A stretch of 64,000 nt of DNA from Pseudomonas segetis (GTDB lineage Bacteria; Pseudomonadota; Gammaproteobacteria; Pseudomonadales; Pseudomonadaceae), in contig NZ_FZOG01000005.1 in assembly GCF_900188155.1 (NCBI RefSeq), positions 62,001-126,000 of the forward strand. Direction: 5' to 3'. The notes beneath the pieces are model-generated. The model saw only the letters and a program-made list of their open reading frames with translations, was not told where the DNA came from and did no database searches. The position numbers and the translations under genes are program-made. Within the stretch, counting starts at the first letter, position 1; each line of letters starts with the position of its first letter. Shown one piece after another: positions 44,837 to 52,630 of this stretch.

Positions 44837-46051
44837 TCACGCCGCAGGTGTTGCCTTGGCCTCCTTGAGCAGTTGCTGGATCATTTTTTCCTGGGTGTCG
44901 TAGCTGCCTTCACCAAAATGGGTGTAACGCACCTGGCCATTTGCATCGATGAGGTAATGTGCAGGCCAGTACTGGTTATCGAAGTTGCGCCAAATCGCAT
45001 AGTTGTTGTCAATGGCGACCGGATAGGTGATGCCGTACTCCTTGACCTTGGCCTTGACGTTATCGATGATGCGCTCAAAGCCGTATTCCGGGGTGTGTAC
45101 GCCAATTACCACCAGCCCGTCCTTGCTGTATTTCTGTGCCCAGTCCTTCACATAGGGCAAGGTGTGACGGCAGTTGATACAGTCGAAAGTCCAGAAGTCC
45201 ACCAGCACCACTTTGCCTTTTAATTGATCCTTGCTCAGTGGTGGGGAATTGAGCCATTGCACCGCGCCATCCAGTGACGGCATGGCACCTTTGGGTTGAT
45301 CGCTGAGACCATCTGCTCTGACTTTGCTCACCAGGTAATCGACAATCTTTGGCACGTTCTGCAGCACACTGGTTTCGACTTTACCTATTCCTGCCGAAGA
45401 GGTGCCCGCCAGCAGGTTGTCATCGGTGCCAGTAGCGATCGCTGCAGCGCTGGCCAGTACGACGCCGCCGACGCCTCTGCGCAACCAGGCGGTAACCGGA
45501 ATCGAGGGTTTGAGGCGATTGATCAAACCACGGCCGGCGAAAATCAAAATACCGAGAGAAAAGGCGCTGCCCAAACCATAAGCCAGCAGTAACAAGCTGG
45601 TGTTTGCGTTGGCACCTTGCAGCATGGCGCTGCTGAGTATCACCCCGAGTATCGGCCCGGCGCAGGGTGCCCAAAGCAGCCCTGTGGCCACGCCGAGCAT
45701 GATTGATGGCAGCGGGCCGGATATTTGGCGAGTTGCCGGGTCGAGACGGTTGCCCAGTCTTACGAATGGTCGCGTCAGCCACTCACCGACCCGTGATGAA
45801 ATCAGTGAAACGGCGAACAATGCCATTACCACAAGTGCGATATAACGCCCGCTATTGCTGGCCTGAATGACCCAGGCACTGCTGATCACGGCCAGGCTGG
45901 AAATCAGGGCAAATGTAAAAGCCATGCCAGCGAGGCTTAACAGGATTGATGAGCGCTTGCGATCGGCCCCGGCAAACATGAAGGGTACGACAGGCAGGAT
46001 GCATGGACTCAGGACGGTCAATATGCCGCCCAAGAAAGCGATAAGTATCAT
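44837..46051 (-). CDS. DipZ-like membrane thiol-disulfide protein (CcdA-thioredoxin fusion)
   Basis: 404 residues from ATG 46051 (AAGGTGA upstream). A CcdA/DsbD-type membrane part (about 1-200) has the reactive Cys motifs LSPCILPVVPF and APCAGPILG. A periplasmic thioredoxin-like domain follows (about 270-400) with WTFDCINCRHTLPY, so the redox pair is CINC rather than CGPC. This is the DipZ arrangement. It moves electrons from cytoplasm to periplasmic thiols or supports c-type cytochrome maturation. It is the last gene of the operon DUF2790-TPQG protein-DipZ, divergent from the two-component genes. Confidence 0.9.
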   Translation of the reverse strand: MILIAFLGGILTVLSPCILPVVPFMFAGADRKRSSILLSLAGMAFTFALISSLAVISSAWVIQASNSGRYIALVVMALFAVSLISSRVGEWLTRPFVRLGNRLDPATRQISGPLPSIMLGVATGLLWAPCAGPILGVILSSAMLQGANANTSLLLLAYGLGSAFSLGILIFAGRGLINRLKPSIPVTAWLRRGVGGVVLASAAAIATGTDDNLLAGTSSAGIGKVETSVLQNVPKIVDYLVSKVRADGLSDQPKGAMPSLDGAVQWLNSPPLSKDQLKGKVVLVDFWTFDCINCRHTLPYVKDWAQKYSKDGLVVIGVHTPEYGFERIIDNVKAKVKEYGITYPVAIDNNYAIWRNFDNQYWPAHYLIDANGQVRYTHFGEGSYDTQEKMIQQLLKEAKATPAA

Positions 46052-46120
46052 GGGATCACCTTGAATATGCACGTTTGTACTGCCCCGGCTTGGCGCTGTG
46101 GCCAAGCCGGCAGGCTTACT

Positions 46121-46375
46121 TCAGGCCGTCTCGGCTTTCAGTAGCTTTCCTTGAGGGGTGCGGCTAGCGCCATTCTCGGCAAGCATCCTGCCCTGTGGCG
46201 TGAGGCTTGCCCCATCTTCGACTAGCAAGTTGTGAGTGGGCTGCTTGGCTACAGGCGTCAATTGAAAGCAACTGGCGCTGCCACATACATTTTGCTCGAC
46301 AGCGGCATTGGCATGGCTTGCAACACCTGCCACGGCAAAGGCAACAACGGTGATATAACGGCTTAACTTGTTCAT
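46121..46375 (-). CDS. Small secreted protein with TPQG motif repeat (locus B)
   Basis: 84 residues from ATG 46375 with CAGGA upstream. A signal peptide (to HANA) precedes two Cys (NVCGSASC) and a duplicated motif: VEDGASLTPQGRML then AENGASRTPQGKLL. Paralogue of the 22194 protein. I do not recognise a named family with certainty. Likely periplasmic; it may be a thiol partner of the DipZ-like protein (inference). Confidence 0.75.
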   Translation of the reverse strand: MNKLSRYITVVAFAVAGVASHANAAVEQNVCGSASCFQLTPVAKQPTHNLLVEDGASLTPQGRMLAENGASRTPQGKLLKAETA

Positions 46376-46413
46376 GAGTTTGTCCTGTTTCAATTTAATG
46401 AAGGGTTACGGGC

Positions 46414-46677
46414 TCAGTTTTCCGAGCTGCAGTTTTCGGCAACCTTGCGGTAGTCCAGAACATGGATTTGGTTGTGCGAATCGAGATAGGTCATCTGGGC
46501 ATTGACGATGCCGCACTGCGGAGCATTGTCCTCGGTCAGCGATAGCACCTTGCTGATATCTAGCTGTGTGCCGTAGCTGCATGTTTGCGGCGTGACTTTG
46601 GCCTCTGCATGCGCGGACAAGGTACAGATGTTCAGGGCTGCAAACAGACAGGCGGTAGCGATGGCTTTAGGGTTCAT
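46414..46677 (-). CDS. DUF2790 secreted small protein (locus B)
   Basis: 87 residues from ATG 46677 with AAGGAGC upstream. Signal peptide (to SAHA), then the DUF2790 core CSYGTQLDISKVLSLTEDNAPQCGIVNAQMTYLDS and LDYRKVAENCSS, with three Cys. Function unknown. First gene of the operon with the TPQG protein and DipZ-like gene, transcribed from the shared operator region 46798-46900. Paralogue at 21881. Confidence 0.85.
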   Translation of the reverse strand: MNPKAIATACLFAALNICTLSAHAEAKVTPQTCSYGTQLDISKVLSLTEDNAPQCGIVNAQMTYLDSHNQIHVLDYRKVAENCSSEN

Positions 46678-46797
46678 GACTGCTCCTTGAATCAATGGTT
46701 GATTAACTCGGGGCGCTGGGCTTGGCCTCGATGGAGCCTATTTAAAACGCTGGGTTTATCGCTTATGTGTCGTAAAACAGCGCGGATAAATCTTCAG

Positions 46798-46831
46798 GTA
46801 TCCAAGACCGGGCTAGATACACAGCGATACA
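46798..46831 (+). promoter_or_regulatory. Candidate response-regulator operator (site 4)
   Basis: GTATCCA (46798-46804), GATACA (46816-46821) and GATACA (46826-46831). The two GATACA blocks are 10 bp apart, one helical turn, as in OmpR/PhoB-type direct repeats; GTATC is the inverted form of GATAC. Confidence 0.7.
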
Positions 46832-46866
46832 AGAAAGCTGAGAAATACAGGGTTTTGCTTCTGCAT

Positions 46867-46900
46867 GTATCCAGCACGAGGCCAGATACACTGCAATACA
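46867..46900 (+). promoter_or_regulatory. Candidate response-regulator operator (site 5)
   Basis: GTATCCA (46867), GATACA (46885) and AATACA (46895) repeat site 4 with identical spacing, 69 bp further on and 70-105 bp upstream of the response-regulator gene. Confidence 0.7.
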
Positions 46901-46971
46901 AAGAGATAAGGGCAGGGGCCGCAACTGCCCGATAAACTGAACCACATCTGCATATTCTTGAGGCAAGCGCA

Positions 46972-47712
46972 ATGGAACACGTCGATCACATCCTTATCGT
47001 TGACGATGATCGCGAGATCCGTGAGCTGGTGGGCAATTACTTGAAGAAGAATGGCCTGCGCACCACTGTTGTGGCTGAGGGGCGGCAGATGAGGGCATTT
47101 CTGGAAACCACCAAGGTGGATTTGATCGTGCTCGACATCATGATGCCGGGAGATGATGGCTTGATGCTTTGTCGTGAGCTGCGTGCTGGCAAGCATAAAG
47201 CTACGCCGGTGCTGATGCTGACCGCACGCAATGATGAAACCGATCGTATCATCGGCCTGGAAATGGGCGCTGATGATTACCTGGTCAAACCCTTCGCTGC
47301 TCGTGAATTACTGGCGCGTATCAATGCTGTGTTGCGTCGTACGCGAATGCTGCCGCCAAACCTGATTGTCACCGAGAGTGGACGCTTGCTCGGGTTTGGG
47401 CGCTGGCGCCTGGACACTTCAGCCCGGCACCTGCTTGACGAAGACGGCACAATGGTTGCCTTGAGCGGTGCTGAGTACCGTCTGCTGCGAGTTTTTGTGG
47501 ATCATCCACAGCGGGTACTAAGCCGCGATCAGTTGCTCAACCTGACCCAGGGCCGAGATGCTGATCTGTTCGATCGTTCCATCGATTTACTGGTCAGCCG
47601 TCTGCGCCAGCGCCTTCTGGACGATGCTCGTGAGCCGGCCTATATCAAAACCGTGCGCAGTGAGGGCTATGTGTTTTCCCTGCCAGTGGAAATATTGGGT
47701 GACTCGGTATGA
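46972..47712 (+). CDS. OmpR-family response regulator
   Basis: 246 residues. Receiver domain with HILIVDDDREIRELV, phosphoacceptor DLIVLDIMMPGDDG and Lys in YLVKPFAAREL (about 1-122). The winged-helix trans_reg_C domain follows (about 135-235; VLSRDQLLNLTQGRD, YIKTVRSEGYVFSLP). It overlaps the kinase gene by 4 bp. The repeats at 46798 and 46867 lie just upstream, suggesting autoregulation. Confidence 0.95.
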   Translation: MEHVDHILIVDDDREIRELVGNYLKKNGLRTTVVAEGRQMRAFLETTKVDLIVLDIMMPGDDGLMLCRELRAGKHKATPVLMLTARNDETDRIIGLEMGADDYLVKPFAARELLARINAVLRRTRMLPPNLIVTESGRLLGFGRWRLDTSARHLLDEDGTMVALSGAEYRLLRVFVDHPQRVLSRDQLLNLTQGRDADLFDRSIDLLVSRLRQRLLDDAREPAYIKTVRSEGYVFSLPVEILGDSV

Positions 47713-49019
47713 GCTTCGCCCTGCGCTGGCCCCGTACCCTGGCGTCGCGATTGTCGCTGATATTTATTGTCGGCTTGTTGCTTGCTCATGCGTTGTCATT
47801 CGGTGCTCAGTATTACGAGCGCTACCAGTCGGCCAAAGACACCATGCTCGGCAATCTGCAAACCGATGTCTCGACTTCGGTTGCCATTCTTGATCGCCTG
47901 CCTGCAAGCGAGCGGGCCGGTTGGCTCAGGCAGCTTGAGCGGCGAAACTACAGGTACCTGCTCGATGAGGGAACAGCAGGGGTTCCAATAGATGTAAGCA
48001 TGGCTGATGCACCCATTGCCATTGCTTCAATCAAGGAAGCTATTGGGAGGGATTACCCGCTGAGCTTTAGTGACATTCCAGGACTGGTAAAGCATTTTCA
48101 GGTGCACCTCAAACTGGCCGATGGCAGTCCCTTGACCATTGACGTCAGGCCATCGATGGTGCCGTTGTCGCCCTGGTTGCCAGCGGTGCTGTTGGGGCAA
48201 TTGGCGTTGACGCTTGTATGCACCTTGCTGGCCGTGCGAGTGGCTGTTGGTCCACTTACGCGCTTGGCCAATGCTGTCGGTGATCTTGACCCCAACAACC
48301 ATCCGGTATTACTGAGCGAGAAAGGGCCGGCCGAAGTCGCCCATGCGGCCAAGGCGTTCAATGCGATGCAAGCCCGCATCGCTGCCTACCTCAAGGAACG
48401 CATGCATCTGCTGGCTGCTATTTCCCACGATTTGCAAACACCTATTACCCGGATGAAATTGCGCGCCGAGTTTATGCATGATTCCAGTGAAAGAGAAAAA
48501 CTCTGCAATGACTTAGGCGAAATGGAGCATTTGGTACGTGAAGGGGTGGCTTATGCCAGAAGCGTCCACGGTGCGACCGAAGAAAGCCGACGCATTGATC
48601 TCGACTCATTTCTCGACAGCCTGGTGTTCGATTATCAAGACATGGGCAAGAGCGTAGCCCTGAACGGCAAGTGCGGTGTCGTCATCAATACCCGTCCCCA
48701 GGCTTTGCGGCGGGTTGTGGTTAATCTGACCGATAACGCTTTGAAGTTTGCCGGCGCCGCTGAGCTATGGGTGGGAAAAGATACCCATGGTGGGCTGTCT
48801 ATAAAAGTCATGGATCGCGGCCCGGGCATCTCTGAGCAAGAGCTGGAACGGGTAATGCAGCCTTTCTACCGGGTAGAGAATTCACGCAATCGCAGCACAG
48901 GCGGTACTGGCCTGGGGTTGGCGATCGCCCAGCAATTGGCAATGGCTCTTGGCGGTCAGTTGATTCTAAGCAATCGTGAAGGCGGTGGTTTGTGTGCCGA
49001 GTTGAAGCTTAATGCCTGA
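47709..49019 (+). CDS. Sensor histidine kinase (partner of the OmpR-family regulator)
   Basis: 436 residues. Membrane helix about 15-35, a periplasmic domain of about 130 residues, second helix about 160-185, HAMP (185-240), H-box AAISHDLQTPITRMKLRAEF, N-box LTDNALKFAG, DRGPGISEQEL and GGTGLGLAIAQQL. It is coupled to the regulator by a 4-bp overlap. The stimulus is unknown; a periplasmic signal is expected. The orphan kinase at 20350 is a shortened paralogue. Confidence 0.93.
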   Translation: MSFALRWPRTLASRLSLIFIVGLLLAHALSFGAQYYERYQSAKDTMLGNLQTDVSTSVAILDRLPASERAGWLRQLERRNYRYLLDEGTAGVPIDVSMADAPIAIASIKEAIGRDYPLSFSDIPGLVKHFQVHLKLADGSPLTIDVRPSMVPLSPWLPAVLLGQLALTLVCTLLAVRVAVGPLTRLANAVGDLDPNNHPVLLSEKGPAEVAHAAKAFNAMQARIAAYLKERMHLLAAISHDLQTPITRMKLRAEFMHDSSEREKLCNDLGEMEHLVREGVAYARSVHGATEESRRIDLDSFLDSLVFDYQDMGKSVALNGKCGVVINTRPQALRRVVVNLTDNALKFAGAAELWVGKDTHGGLSIKVMDRGPGISEQELERVMQPFYRVENSRNRSTGGTGLGLAIAQQLAMALGGQLILSNREGGGLCAELKLNA

Positions 49020-49199
49020 GGCTGTTTTGTACTCGAGCATCGTTTGATCGGGCCAACCCAATTGTAAATAGCACTTGCCTGATTGCGCGGGGCTGTTTTC
49101 GTGCGGTTGCAGGTCAGGAGTTTGGCCTGAAAGCAAAGGCATATCCAACTCAGTCAGACCTATTGCAGCAAGCAGCGTTTCCCGAAATAACGCGTCCAT
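48966..49199 (-). CDS. Possible small ORF overlapping the kinase 3' end
   Basis: 77 codons on the opposite strand with a plausible composition (DALFRETLLAAIGLTELD..., one Cys) but no visible ribosome site and a 54-bp overlap with the kinase gene. I could not match it to any family. May be spurious. Confidence 0.25.
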   Translation of the reverse strand: MDALFRETLLAAIGLTELDMPLLSGQTPDLQPHENSPAQSGKCYLQLGWPDQTMLEYKTASGIKLQLGTQTTAFTIA

Positions 49200-49273
49200 A
49201 TTTCAACACATCCAAGCCTCGGTGGTGCTGAAGTGGATCAGTGTTAATCCCCCGACAAGCATAGGTAACCCGT

Positions 49274-50692
49274 ATGTCCAAGATCAATCAGGCTTACATA
49301 GACGGTCGCTTTGTCACTGTGCAGGGATCTGAAGTGGTGGAGTGCATCAATCCGGCAACCGAGTCGAATATCGCTACAGCCACGCTCGCCAATCGTGACG
49401 ATGCAATTGAGGCCATCGCTGCGGCTAAGCGTGCTCAAGGGGCTTTGGCCTGTACCACGAAGGCACAGCGTATCGACATGCTCAAGTCTCTCCAGGCATC
49501 CGTATTGGCCAGCACCGATCAGTTGCGAGACAGTGCGATCGAAGAGTACGGCGCACCTTTGGCTCGGGCCCAATGGGTGAGTCAATATGCCTCGCAGTCC
49601 TTCGCCAATGCTGCGCAAACCCTTGAGGAGTACGAGTTGGTGCGTTCAATCGGCGGGGCCAGGGTCTTCATGGAACCTGTTGGCGTGGTGGGTTTGATTG
49701 CTCCCTGGAACAGCGCCGCCGGCACCATTTGCAGCAAACTGGCATCTGCCATCGCAGCTGGCTGCGCATCGGTGATCAAGCCCAGTGAGTTGAGCGCGGT
49801 CCAGACGCAAGTGCTGGCTCATGCCCTTGATCGTGCGGGGCTGCCTGACGGGGTCTTCAATATCGTGCTTGGGCGTGGCAGTGATGTAGGCGACGAAATG
49901 AGTACAAGTCCTGATGTGGCGAAAATCTCATTCACTGGATCTACGCCGACCGGCAAGCTTATTGCTCACGCTGGTATAGAAACCATGAAACGGGTGAGTT
50001 TGTCTTTAACTGGTAAGTCGGCAGCGATCGTGCTCGAGGATGCAGACTTTGACGTGGCAATCCCACTCGCCTTGAATGCTGCGTTTATGAACAACGGGCA
50101 AGCCTGTGTTGCCGGCACACGCCTGCTGGTGCCACGTCGGCGATTAAATGAAGTGAGCGAGCGGCTCAAGGTGTTGGTTGATGCGCTGGTCGTTGGTAAT
50201 CCGCAAGATCCAGCCACGACTATTGGCCCTTTGGTCAATCGGGCCCAATACGAGCGGGTGCAACACTTCATCCGCCGCGGCCTGGAGCAGGGCGCCACCT
50301 TGGTTGCCGGCGGTACAGGCAAACCTCAGGGTTTGGACCAAGGTTTCTTTGTGCAGCCAACTGTCTTTGCCGACGTAAATATGGACATGGATATCGCCCG
50401 TGAAGAAATCTTCGGGCCGGTTTTATCCATTTTCACCTACGACAGCGAGGAGCAAGCCATTGCTATCGCAAACGCCAGCACTTATGGATTGCAGGCATAT
50501 CTGTTCTCGACGGATCTCGAACGTGCCCAGTGCATCGCCGGCCAGCTCCAGGCCGGGACGGTATTGATCAACAGGATAGTGCCAGATCTGCTGGCGCCTT
50601 TCGGCGGCGTTAAACAATCCGGGGTCGGCAGGGAGTTTGGCGTATTTGGCCTGGAGTCTTTCCTGGAAGCCAAAACTGTTGCATTCGGCTAG
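49274..50692 (+). CDS. Aldehyde dehydrogenase family protein with altered catalytic Glu
   Basis: 472 residues, NAD(P)-dependent ALDH fold. The catalytic Cys is present (NNGQACVAGTR) and the cofactor motif GSTPTGKLI and the PWNSAAGTICSKLA substrate region are seen. The usual LELGGKS motif reads SLSLTGKSA, so the general-base Glu is Ser (codon TCT near 50001). Either another Glu substitutes or the enzyme is slow or specialised. Only a weak ribosome site (AGGTAA) is visible. Monocistronic, after the two-component genes. Confidence 0.85.
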   Translation: MSKINQAYIDGRFVTVQGSEVVECINPATESNIATATLANRDDAIEAIAAAKRAQGALACTTKAQRIDMLKSLQASVLASTDQLRDSAIEEYGAPLARAQWVSQYASQSFANAAQTLEEYELVRSIGGARVFMEPVGVVGLIAPWNSAAGTICSKLASAIAAGCASVIKPSELSAVQTQVLAHALDRAGLPDGVFNIVLGRGSDVGDEMSTSPDVAKISFTGSTPTGKLIAHAGIETMKRVSLSLTGKSAAIVLEDADFDVAIPLALNAAFMNNGQACVAGTRLLVPRRRLNEVSERLKVLVDALVVGNPQDPATTIGPLVNRAQYERVQHFIRRGLEQGATLVAGGTGKPQGLDQGFFVQPTVFADVNMDMDIAREEIFGPVLSIFTYDSEEQAIAIANASTYGLQAYLFSTDLERAQCIAGQLQAGTVLINRIVPDLLAPFGGVKQSGVGREFGVFGLESFLEAKTVAFG

Positions 50693-50886
50693 CGGGCAGG
50701 GCTTGAGTAGTTGTTAGTGAAAGCTCAGATGCATACAACAACTTACACAGCACTGGGTTGCTGAAATACATCAGATACACCGCTGCGATTAGATATTAAA
50801 CGCATCGTCTGATTTTAATTGTTAAGCGCTTGGTTTCAGTTCGTGTATTACCAACAGGCGTTCACAATCTAGAGCGAGAAATAGTC

Positions 50887-51552
50887 ATGAGTAAAAAACA
50901 GTGGCCACTATTGAGTGACTTGCCACCGGATACGGCTACCCCGGTCGATTATGCATATGATCAGTTGGCGAGAGCCGACCTGCCTGAGTTAATTGATGGG
51001 ATGCGTCAGTGGTTCCCGGATTTGGCAGTAGGCGCAGGTAGGTATTACAGTGATGTTTCATTTTATGAGCAGCGTGTATACCTGAAGGGAGAGCTTGAAC
51101 GGGATATCGTTGTCTATGTAGGGCGCTACAAGGGACGAATCATGGCGGCGATCTGCATTGAGAAAAACGATGATAACCTGACGTTGCTGGGCCGGTATGG
51201 CGTTTGTGCGCCCGAACATAGAAGAACCGGCGCTTCTTTATTCGCGGGTTACATCATGGATGCACTTGCCGATTATCTGGGCTCAGCCATGGCCTATTCA
51301 TTTGTCACCCTTAAGTCCAAGGGTATGCAGGCAATGCTTGAACGTGACGGGTTCAGGGCTGTTGGAATACTGCCTTTTTCCGATAGGGAAATGATCGAAG
51401 GCAGCGTTAAACATATCAGTGAAATTATATATGCGAAGCATTACATCGAAAGAACTGAACTCTTACCGGTTCACTATGAAAATATGACGGTGTCTGTTCG
51501 ACGGTTATGGGATGAGCTGTTCGGAAAGATTCAGGATGCCTCGTCTCGCTAA
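50887..51552 (+). CDS. GNAT-type N-acetyltransferase family protein
   Basis: 221 residues from ATG 50887. The acetyl-CoA binding region (motif A) reads LLGRYGVCAPEHRRTGASLFAGYIMDA, with the R-R-x-G-x-A loop. The substrate is not predictable. No clear operon partners. Confidence 0.75.
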   Translation: MSKKQWPLLSDLPPDTATPVDYAYDQLARADLPELIDGMRQWFPDLAVGAGRYYSDVSFYEQRVYLKGELERDIVVYVGRYKGRIMAAICIEKNDDNLTLLGRYGVCAPEHRRTGASLFAGYIMDALADYLGSAMAYSFVTLKSKGMQAMLERDGFRAVGILPFSDREMIEGSVKHISEIIYAKHYIERTELLPVHYENMTVSVRRLWDELFGKIQDASSR

Positions 51553-51914
51553 TCCCTGCGCAACTATAAACAGGCTGTATAAAGTAAGTGGTTGCGCTTT
51601 GCCCCCATGACTTAGCCTGCTTGAACAGCTTTCATCATTTCGTCGATTTTATCTGCGGTTCTTCCGCGACTGGATAATCAACTGGAACTGCTGCTCAAGC
51701 ATATTGAATGCTCTATATAGCTTACCAAGGTCCACCATGTTCCAAGTTGGTGGCGGCAAGGCTTTGCCTCTGAACGGCGCTGTTTTGCCGCTTTTTCTTG
51801 GTTATACGGCTGGGCTCTGAGTTAATTAGTTGTAAGTATTATGATTTATTTGTTTGGTGCAGATTTTGCTTTCTAGCCTGGGCGCATATTGCGCATACGA
51901 TTAAGGAGGAGGTA
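51553..51914. other. Intergenic region with a possible frameshifted remnant
   Basis: On the minus strand a 30-codon frame starts at ATG 51738 (MVDLGKLYRAFNMLEQQF...) and stops. The next frame continues as GRTADKIDEMMKAVQAG to a stop near 51613. This could be a small gene with one indel or coincidence. I see no terminator after the GNAT gene. Confidence 0.25.
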
Positions 51915-52496
51915 ATGAGTACGATCCAAGGCATAGGTACTCTGGGAGGCTACAGCGATATTTCATCCCTTGGTGCGAGAAGTCGGAGCGCATTTCGCGA
52001 GGAGGCGCTGTTTTCCCTGCCCAAGGCCAACGCACAAGAGCCCCCCACGCGCCAGCGTGAAATCAATGATCAGTCATTTCAGGCTGCGCAAGCGATTGAC
52101 GAAGGATTCGCCAGGCTCAGACTAGGTTTGCAAGACGCAGGCAATGGCATGGTTTCAGGTAGCGTGGTTGGCAGCTCCCTAGCTGAAAGCCTGGCTGACA
52201 GCGGGAGTGTGGCGCGCGAAGAGTTCAGGAAATACATGGAGATGACGCCTGCCGAGAAGATGCGCGACAGCATTCTCAAAGAATTAGGGCTGACCGAGGA
52301 AGAGCTGGATGCCATGCCGCCGGAGCAGCAGTCGGCCATCGAAGAGAAGATAGTGCAGCGCATCAAGGAGCGGTCACAGGTGGCAATCAGTGGTGGCAGT
52401 GAAAGCCAGATGTCCAACCCCTGGCAGACGCAGAGAATGCCTGGGCAAAATGCATTAGGTTCTGGTGATTCTGCTCAGTTCAGTCAGTTTGTTTGA
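51915..52496 (+). CDS. Conserved hypothetical protein
   Basis: 193 residues from ATG 51915, with a strong AAGGAGGAGG site. Soluble, no signal peptide. An acidic/amphipathic C-terminal part is MTPAEKMRDSILKELGLTEEELDAMPPEQQ, a pattern I have seen in uncharacterised pseudomonad proteins; no domain named. It converges on paaZ with a shared terminator. Confidence 0.7.
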   Translation: MSTIQGIGTLGGYSDISSLGARSRSAFREEALFSLPKANAQEPPTRQREINDQSFQAAQAIDEGFARLRLGLQDAGNGMVSGSVVGSSLAESLADSGSVAREEFRKYMEMTPAEKMRDSILKELGLTEEELDAMPPEQQSAIEEKIVQRIKERSQVAISGGSESQMSNPWQTQRMPGQNALGSGDSAQFSQFV

Positions 52497-52584
52497 GTGC
52501 GTGGCAGCCGCCACCGGGCGTGTCAGTCAGGTGCTGGCGTGGGCGCTGTTTCATAGCGTTGCTGAAAACTATTGGCTCGACAAT

Positions 52585-52618
52585 AAAAGCCCGCAAGTTA
52601 TCTGCTCGCGGGCTTTTT
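52585..52618. terminator. Bidirectional rho-independent terminator
   Basis: Stem AAAAGCCCGC/GCGGGCTTTT (52585-52594 with 52608-52617) between the converging 51915 gene and paaZ. Confidence 0.88.
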
Positions 52619-52630
52619 ACTGGCTCAATA

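Noticed and set aside
46763..46972. Minus-strand frame of 69 codons in the two-component promoter region
   Set aside because: Its repeated CIAVYLA segment is just the translation of the operator direct repeats.
50773..50790. GATACA near the GNAT gene
   Set aside because: No GTATC at the required distance and no second GATACA.
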